The position numbers were made by a program, and so were the translations under genes. A stretch of DNA of 64,000 nt, taken from positions 138,030-202,029 of the forward strand of contig KB301364.1 in assembly GCA_000328365.1 (NCBI GenBank). Reading direction: 5' to 3'. The notes below the pieces were generated by a model. The model saw nothing but the letters and a program-made list of their open reading frames with translations, ran no database searches and was not told the DNA's origin. This DNA comes from Capitella teleta (Eukaryota > Annelida > Polychaeta > Capitellidae). This document shows positions 56,311 to 64,000 of the stretch, one piece after another; the stretch's first letter is position 1, and each line of letters opens with the position of its first letter.

Positions 56311-57591
56311 TCATACTTGATTCATTTTGAAACTCAGCAACGAAGTTCTCTCTGATGATATACACGCATGGGCCATAGTGTTATGCGCATGCGAACTGCC
56401 ATGCATTCCTCCACATGAAGTGAGCTCCACGTTGATGACAACTTGATCATGCACAGATCCATGGTTGCAGCAGCTGCATGTGCGACACAGGAGACTGATT
56501 TCTCTTCTGAACGCCTTTCCAGCTCCAAAATAAAGCATGAAATTCACTGCATTGTTAGTGTACTGACACAAGTTTCCCACCGCCCTGGCCAAGTTATACC
56601 TCGCATTGGCAACCATTGATGTCGTCCAGTACGGTCGACCAATAAGAAGAACTATACTCGGTGATACCAGAAGCAGAAATGTAAAGCTAACAGTCAAACA
56701 CATACGAGTCATGGACACGAGATGGGAGGACCTTTTGGCTCCTCCACCGAGAGCAAGTCTGGCTCTGTGCATGGTTGACAGCGTCCTGATGATGCACGCG
56801 TTGCACACCAGCAGCAAGACACACGGGAGAGCTGTCACTGCACAGAACACCAACCAGGGCCGCACATACATGTCGTAGTAAGCATGTTCTGGGTCAGGGG
56901 TGCGACATTTGGTGATGTTGTTGTTGTCCATGTACACGACTCGAGTGACAAGCGTCTCCACGTTCTTGACGAACGAGAGAAGCAGAACGATGGCCACGGC
57001 AATCCGGGCGTGTTTCCTCGTGCACCAACAACGCTTCTTGAAGGGAAAAACGACGGCAATAAAGCGATCAACGGTGAAAGCACAAATCAACCAGACGGAC
57101 GCATCCGAAAAAGAGTAAAATAAGAAGTTACGCAGCTTGCAAATGGCGTCATGCTGAGTTGTGACGTCATATCCTGTCAAATGGATCAGCCATATTGGAA
57201 GTAGTCCAAAGAGAAGCGCTCCAGTGTCCACCACACAGAGAGTTCGCAAGTAAAGACTCGAAGCTCTTAATCGCAGAACCGGTCGCAAAAGAGCCGCAAA
57301 TGACGTCAGATTGCCTGCCACACCCAACCCGAGCACCACAGGAGAGAACAACATCCAAATATGCTGGGCAACATCTTGTTCAATATAGTGCGCACTCGTG
57401 TTGTTGACTGTCATGATTGAAATCAGGCAAGATAGCCACGGATATGTCCTTATCAAAGCACCGCACAGCAGTGCTGCTTCTGCGTGGTGGTTCCGTTGCT
57501 GTATATGGCCAGTGTTTGCGTCACGGAGAGGGAGTCGTGGGAAGAGAAACGTGGGGGAGAGACAGAGCGCGATAGAGAGCCAACAGACCAT
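56311..57591 (-). CDS. Intronless rhodopsin-like (class A) GPCR, orphan, FMRFamide/peptide-receptor style, 426 aa
   Basis: A single open frame codes for seven membrane helices: TM1 about 78-102 with GN93-94 in VAGNLTSF, TM2 113-136, TM3 152-176, TM4 196-213, TM5 245-268, TM6 295-317 and TM7 335-356. C151 and C229 are placed to form the usual extracellular disulfide. The E/DRY position reads DRF (175-177). TM7 has NNAVNFMLYFGAGKAFRRE in place of NPxxY, which, with the SLYLRTLCVVDTGAL TM2 start, resembles invertebrate FMRFamide-like and related peptide receptors. NNTS (63-66) is a glycosylation site. The tail has a CxxCxCC cluster suited to palmitoylation. An alternative start is M60 (57414), which gives a more usual short N-terminus; the upstream extension is hydrophobic and might act as a signal peptide. 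The ligand cannot be told from sequence. Confidence 0.92.
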   Translation of the reverse strand: MVCWLSIALCLSPTFLFPRLPLRDANTGHIQQRNHHAEAALLCGALIRTYPWLSCLISIMTVNNTSAHYIEQDVAQHIWMLFSPVVLGLGVAGNLTSFAALLRPVLRLRASSLYLRTLCVVDTGALLFGLLPIWLIHLTGYDVTTQHDAICKLRNFLFYSFSDASVWLICAFTVDRFIAVVFPFKKRCWCTRKHARIAVAIVLLLSFVKNVETLVTRVVYMDNNNITKCRTPDPEHAYYDMYVRPWLVFCAVTALPCVLLLVCNACIIRTLSTMHRARLALGGGAKRSSHLVSMTRMCLTVSFTFLLLVSPSIVLLIGRPYWTTSMVANARYNLARAVGNLCQYTNNAVNFMLYFGAGKAFRREISLLCRTCSCCNHGSVHDQVVINVELTSCGGMHGSSHAHNTMAHACISSERTSLLSFKMNQV

Positions 57592-57659
57592 TGCTGGGTG
57601 CTACAAACCACAATCAGATGAAAGGGCTCGCTTCCAACCCTGATCGCTCCCAAAATACA

Positions 57660-60600
57660 GCAGCAAATGCATCATTTGGTGCAGCTGTTTAGCAAGTTCC
57701 CAGAAAGCATTGATTCAGCACTTCTCTTCGGCGGGTCTGAGGTCTAAATATGGAATACCGTCATTGATTCTTTAATGAAGTCAATTTGTAAGACATTCTT
57801 AATTGATCACCTCATTAACCCGCCATGTGAGTGCAACTAACAAACGGCGTCAGCCCTGAAGGGGAAACAGAGATACATATCTTTTCCCTGTACATACATG
57901 AATTATATTGTTTTCTAGAGAACACAAAACTAAACGGAGAGAAGCGTAAGCGAAAGCTAAATCCAAAAATAAGTATTCACGTGAGATTATATTATTGAAG
58001 ATGATAAAACGCAGCCATTATGAGTGCAATAATAATGTCCCCACCCAAACCGTCTTTTGAGCACATCCATCTGTCTTTATTCGGCTGGGCCCCAATGCCT
58101 ATATGCATCAAGCCATCCGTAAGAGTTGTTTAGCCGTCTGAATGGCCAATAGACTGTCACCATGATTTCACGATTTCTTAGGAAGGCAACGATTCTCCCT
58201 GAGCTGCGGTGATGCCTCTTGTGCCCTCTGAGATTCTTGATTGTTGTGCCTCCCGCAATACAGACCTGCCGCACAGAAAAGCCAATGCAGGGCATATACC
58301 CCAATGTAGTCTTACGTATTCTCGAGGCATAGATTACTATGTTGTCATTGGTATGTGAGTTCATACCACGAAGCCATAGGTCAACGCAAATCGCGGGTTG
58401 TAGCTCTATTCACATAATATATACCCCGACCAAAGCATCGATCTAAACAGAAACCTTCTAATTGAGTCACATGAAATTTCCTCTCGCAGATTGAGTTGGT
58501 TCATGTTTCGTTTAGCGACCATAGCGCCTGTGTGTTGCCCTTTTCGTGGCAGTCTAATCTATCTCTTGTAGTGCAGCTGGGGATAAGGTGCGGGGTTTTA
58601 CTTGGCTCTAAACGCCAGAGATGGCTGGTAGATTGGTCGGCAATTGCCTGACCCTTGAATAACGTTGACGTGCCTCGAATGAATGACCTTTTTGGCGGCC
58701 TTTGCATGTCACTTTTATTTTACTTGCCGTGGTTATTAACAGCCTACTTGTATAATACCAGGTTTAATACTTACCAAAAGATACCCATACAGAAAAACAA
58801 TGACGAAACGGAACCAAAAAAGACAAAAAGAGAAACAAAGTATGAAAATTTTAATCTTGTGTGGGGCTAAATTCACATTAAACTGCAAAAGTGACTGTAA
58901 ACAGTGATTGTTATCGGGACTCAATACGCAAATAGAACTCTGTCGATGGCTTGATTTATACTTGTACTATATTTACGACGAGTTTCTGAAGAAATAATAT
59001 TATTGTCTTAACTAATTCATGGCTACCACTATTTCATATGCAATCGATGACTGTGAATTGATAGAGGCAGAGAGAGAAAAATAAACTCTGGAAAATTCCG
59101 GCTGGGGCTGTTTACATGGGCATGCCCGAGCGTTTTTAGAATCTCGACCAACTATTTTAATCAAAGGAGAAGCATCAAAGCCCTGGACGCGCGTTTGGAA
59201 TCCCAGCGGTATCGGGATGACAATGGCAAACCACGTGATCCTCAGATTGACTATCGCTGAGGCAAGAGCAGAGGCGTTGCTCTCGGGGGAGGCAGCGACC
59301 CGTTACCACTCCTAAACTGTGAGCCATTAGACGTACGCGCCTAGACGTGCTGCACGGGCCTTCCATGCAGTTTGGACCTTTCTCTCATGGATTGTCCTTG
59401 CTCTCATCGCCATATGAGGTGCGATATGAGGCCTTTATGCCCAAATTCTCAATTGTGGCTGCAACCAAGCTTGATCACACCAAAGAGATCGGTGACAGTG
59501 GACGGTGACGAGCTACAGCTCACGATGATCGGTATGTTCGTTTGCAGAAGCAAGGCAGCTTTAACCAGGATATAGCATAGAAATATAGACGCTCAGCTGA
59601 GTAGTTTCAACCAGGTGCTAGAACCCAATTGAGAATTCGGACATTAATTTTTGATTTCGGTCAGTTGCTCGTGGTGAGCTTGGTATTGCCTTTCTGCTGT
59701 CTGCTTTCTCGCCGAGCATTGACCCTCAGCAACAACCCATGCCCCAGACAACACGCCTTATTGAATATGTCAGACAATAATTTCATCCTAAGTGTTTATC
59801 CATTAATCTATCAAATGAATGCATTTTGGCTTACCATTCATCCATTATTCACGTCCTGAACAATTTGGTTCCATTTGCTCCTCTATTCCTCAGAGATGTC
59901 CGGTAAAAAGCTCTTCTGTGGTGACAAGTTGAATGCCAGGTGATTGTAATAGACACCTCTATAAATCTGTCAGACTCATTACAAATAATTTGAAAGAGTG
60001 GGTGGGTGGTCTCTCTTGGTTTATGTACTTGTTTGAATAATTGAAATGAATGTATTTGCTCTTTTTATCAAAGTTTTGGTCCCTTTATCGGAACGACCCT
60101 TGACATATGAAGGCAACTGTGCTGAAATCAGCATTTTATTTATTATAAACATGCATCATAATCACTTAACCTAATCGGACAATAATACTATAGTGATTTA
60201 TTCATATATCTGGTATTCTCAATTTAAAGCGTTGTCAGGAATATGTCAATAATTTGTGTTCACTTCAGACACAATGGCAGATATGCATCGAAATCTAATC
60301 GGAATCTCATAATTTTGACTGGCATCAAAAGGTGCAGAACCTGGAAAGCGATACCGCCCACCAACACTCACATCGATAGCTTTTCATCAGCTTTTAATTA
60401 GTTGCGTCCAAATTATTTATCTGCAGCTGATATTCACTCGCATAGTACAAAAAAGTGGTACAAATGCTATTTTGAATGTTCTGTCCACCAACAAGCGACT
60501 TTTTTATCACATATAACATACCCTACTTCTTACACGGCCACAATTATACTTTACCTGCTCCCTTTCAATTATCACCGGTCAATTTTTTATTTATTTTCGT

Positions 60601-61010
60601 TTTGATTTCTCTGAGGCGTTACAATTACGTGATCACTGCACCTCGCTTTTTAGGGTTGCACTTTAATCCAATTATCTCCTCTTTTTGCCATAATCAATTT
60701 ATTATTTGTTCTCGTTGTCTTTATATCCGCATTTTTTTTTTTCAATCACGTTAAGAATATTTCGTTTTGAATTAAACCTAAAACTATTACATTAACATAA
60801 ATGTTGTTACGACTTGCAGGTGTAGCTGTACACTATACACACATAAAACGAGAAATAAAAACTGTAAATCTTCAACTAGGTAGAATCAAATATATTGAAC
60901 ACGATGATTGCCATAAGTATTTGGTATATAATCAGAAGTACGACAACCCTTTCACTTGCAGCTTTGCTGTCCCTGGATCACATCCGTAATTAAGAGGCAT
61001 GACTAGTATA
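57660..61010. other. Intergenic stretch, no gene supported
   Basis: Short low-complexity or shadow frames only. No RNA gene or mobile element was recognised. Confidence 0.55.
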
Positions 61011-61013
61011 ATA

Positions 61014-61388
61014 TTACACGTAATTCATATCACTGAGTGTGCACCGTTTACAGTAGCCATCAAAACGGTTCCTCAGAGAAAAATCACTGCAATGACTCCC
61101 CCATGTCTGCAAGAACATTTCGGTTGAATAGTTCATTAAATAAATCTTCTCACCAACCAATGTCTTTCGAGCACGTGTTGAGAGACCGATCGCAGTGATA
61201 ATTGAAGACACTGTTCTTATTGTTCTTACAGTAGTCAAAACTATCGAGAGCTGATCAAAGTGTATTTCTTTCCTGATTGATTTAAGAAGAAGTAGTCGGT
61301 TGACAATGAACTCGTCAATGCTACCGAGGGAGACATTTGGAATTGACATCACGGCGTTGGCGATGTTCACTCTACGCCCATCCGATTG
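61014..61388 (-). CDS. Unidentified open frame, possible exon
   Basis: From an ATG at about 61388-61391 the frame runs about 125 codons to a stop. The first 85 residues or so look protein-like, with a polar start, IDEFIVNRLLLLKSIRKEI and a semi-hydrophobic segment (LSIVLTTVRTIRTVSSIITA). A potential donor (TTG|GTGAGA) occurs just after KTLV near 61157, so the region before it could be one exon. I recognise no domain and found no partner exon. It may be chance. Confidence 0.25.
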   Translation of the reverse strand, partial: QSDGRRVNIANAVMSIPNVSLGSIDEFIVNRLLLLKSIRKEIHFDQLSIVLTTVRTIRTVSSIITAIGLSTRARKTLVGEKIYLMNYSTEMFLQTWGSHCSDFSLRNRFDGYCKRCTLSDMNYV

Positions 61389-61409
61389 CATCGAACATTT
61401 CAAACGATA

Positions 61410-64000
61410 TATCGCGCATTTTTTTTCCGATTTGAATTATTCTAAAATGAAGATGAAATAAAATATATAATAAAATGTATATAAATTAAATGATAATTGA
61501 TATTCATTGATTGGTTATCCGCCAGCGCCTGGAACTTCCGTTTAATACCTTGAAGATGTCCTACCTGTGCTAATCGACCGATTTGTACCAAATATTTCAA
61601 AACTATGTAATATAATATTTGTCATACAGGTGCACAGATGTCTCTCATGATTGTCACGCAGCCGTAATTATCCAATTCGTGCCAGTCTGCCAACAATGAG
61701 ATCGCATTAATTTCACCCTTTAATCTGATTGAGCAATGGGCGTTTCTATTCCACCTGTTGGTCGCATTTAATTTGACTGAAAAACAAAATCATTGGCCAA
61801 GTGCTCAATACTCCAGTTCATAATATATGCGTATACATGTAATCCCCAGTCGGTTATAATTAAGCGGTTATCAACCACGCAACAAATGCGTCATCGAGCT
61901 GAAGAATCCTGCTCTATCATGGATTGATTCCGTTCTGGATGCATAAGAGTGACAGCAAACCGACAGCACTGGCAAATCTGGCGAGCTACGAGCTAGAGGA
62001 CTGGTTCAAGACAGCCATATTTTCTAAATGTGCACCGTGGGAAGAATGCGACCGACCAATATCTGTATGAATACTTTTGATATCGGCTCAGATATAGGGG
62101 AGATAGGGCTCAGATCCTCATAAAAGCCTCCAAATCCGGTTACGAAAATCCCGAGATTCGAACATTTTAGCAAAATAATGCTCACCCATACCTTGTTACG
62201 ATCATCGCGGACTTCTAGAAGAAGGAAAATGAACTCACATCATTGTCATGGTTGGCACGCCCCCAATTTGTCGCCAAATAAACATTTATGGGATACATGT
62301 AATTGAAGTCAATAATTCCTCACCGCCTTCCATCTCCACACAATAGCTGAGAGCCAATCTAGGGCTGCACTAACACCCCACAGGGCCTGGTTGAGATTCT
62401 CATTGAGAAATTTGTCCCCAAAAGCCTCTCATTTGTTTTGACGTGTGAGTCAGAGGGCTGGAAATATCTGACCATGATAATCGAACTTTTTTTGACCCCT
62501 TGTTGATTGTTCCTCCTATTAAACCAGGTTAATTCCATTTGTTTTCTTTCAAATTTCAGGAATATGTGCGCAAGTAGTTCAACTTATTACACACGAAAGT
62601 TCGTGTCTATATGCAATGCATACCCCGAATATGGTGTTGGCATAACCAAGGAGTTGCGTTTCTTTTGCACTTAAGTATATTTTGATTGCGATCATTCATT
62701 TTTCTCATTACTAACCTCTTCATATTCATGTTATGTCAAGGTGTAACCACTATTATGTGTCTGTGTAATGGTGGGGACTGAGATCAAATCCTGCGATTGC
62801 CCGAAAAGAATATCATAACATGTTTACGCCGCACCAAATAGACCAATATGCAGCATCGACTGGCGCTTCCTAAGATCAATCACTATTGCAGACATTCGGG
62901 ATTCGACGCCTTCACAAAACTACATTAATTCACAGGAGAAAATTAATGTTCAGAAAGTAGGAAACGTTTCCTGATAATCAAACACATAAACAGCTCTATA
63001 CAGTTATTTCAGTGGTGATTGGGCCTCCCCTCTCCGGCACATGAATGAGAGAGATGAATATCATGCATTCGTGGTTCCCTTTGTAAACAGTGAAATGAAC
63101 TCTCAAAATATCTTTGCTGAAAATTAACATCCATCACTGCTATATGACTTTTGAATGAAATTTTGAATATTCATGAAAGTATATTTACCGTCTATTCGTC
63201 TTGGTTAAAACAATTACACAAAATTAACGGGGTTTATACTTCATCTCCACATCCACATTTCCATTGGGGCTGCCCCGAGAATACGTCCAGCGATGGCTAC
63301 AAATTCATCTGCCATTTCCCTCAGACTCTTGATATGTAATTTGTTGACGCATTATGGCTTTGTTGTGAGCGATCAAAGCAAAGTTCACAGATATGACATG
63401 ACACCATGACAGATTAGGGTGCAGTTGGGGAGCAAGACACAAAGGCTTCCGGCCAGTGTTTTCTCTGGTAATAGCTAGATGCTACAATTTCATAGATTCA
63501 ATGTGCATTGAAAAGGAGCACATAATTATAGGGTCATAGACAGTTGGATAGATCAAGACACACGCCGAGTCATCAATATCATCTACATTCTGCGACTCTT
63601 GCTCACCAAAAAGAGATTGCTACATGTCAATTGTTGACTCACTGGTTCATCGCTCGAGCACAGAAGGTAGAAGCGATCTCCATTACGGATGCGGAATATA
63701 TCACAAGTTTCGTTTTTGAGTTTTTGGCTGTCAAATTGTTCGCAACTAACCTATTTTAACCTTCATCAGCTCTTGATCTATCGTGTTATTTGAGTCTCCG
63801 GGTGAATTTAGATAGTAGCGTTGAATTATTAGCATAATTGATTACTTTAAATAATGAGATACTTCGTTGTTTGATTTTAGGTTATCATCTCCGATATATT
63901 GGCCTCTGTTATGTAGATAATTTTTTATTAGATCGTGCGACTTGCCTCTTATTCCATGGTGCTGTAATTTTTCAAACAGGATATATTATGGTTGAGACAA
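61410..64000. other. Terminal intergenic stretch, no gene seen
   Basis: AT-rich. Frames are short and no domain, tRNA or transposon was recognised. Confidence 0.55.

Overview
This window is animal genomic DNA, AT-rich and intron-containing, with long gene-poor stretches, many simple repeats, tRNA-derived SINEs, LINE fragments and one small DNA transposon. Every spliced gene has GT-AG introns with matching phases. The protein content (an SUEL/rhamnose-binding lectin receptor, a cytosolic-type sulfotransferase, mARC, a six-EF-hand protein and an intronless class A GPCR) and the style of the SINEs suggest a marine invertebrate. An invertebrate deuterostome such as an echinoderm is my best guess, but that is inference: no single sequence here fixes the taxon.

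Layout. 1-3.6 kb: no gene; two tRNA-derived SINEs, one of them (2098-2434) bounded by a perfect 14-bp target-site duplication. 3.8-9.15 kb, minus strand: a complete six-exon gene for a 404-residue receptor (signal peptide, SUEL lectin domain, CUB-like domain, sushi-like module, one membrane helix, tyrosine-rich tail). Its first intron holds a 144-bp AAT repeat, twin near-perfect palindromes and a tRNA-like remnant. 10.3-12.6 kb, minus strand: pieces of non-LTR retrotransposons with a decayed reverse transcriptase. 13.4-15.33 kb, minus strand: a complete seven-exon mARC gene (329 residues). 16-17.2 kb: interspersed-repeat sequence. 17.5-17.7 kb: a weak candidate first exon behind a TATA box. 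About 18-42.6 kb: no gene that I can support, plus a 50-bp assembly gap at 20257-20306.

42.8-43.7 kb, minus strand: a sulfotransferase with one apparent 49-nt intron. 44.3-45.2 kb, plus strand: four exons of a six-EF-hand calcium-binding protein, divergently arranged with the sulfotransferase; its N-terminus was not found. 46-47 kb: a 21-nt direct repeat around a short coding-like stretch. 48.9-49.6 kb: a Harbinger-like non-autonomous DNA transposon with 3-bp duplications. 50.1-50.55 kb: a LINE 3' end. 56.3-57.6 kb, minus strand: an intact intronless GPCR. 57.7-64 kb: no gene recognised apart from one unexplained minus-strand open frame at 61.0-61.4 kb.

The genes do not form an obvious pathway; this looks like an ordinary mixed neighbourhood. 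The most novel-looking single object is the lectin receptor, whose domain combination and tail suggest a ligand-sensing or immune-type surface protein. No retroviral, LTR or Polinton-like element was recognised.
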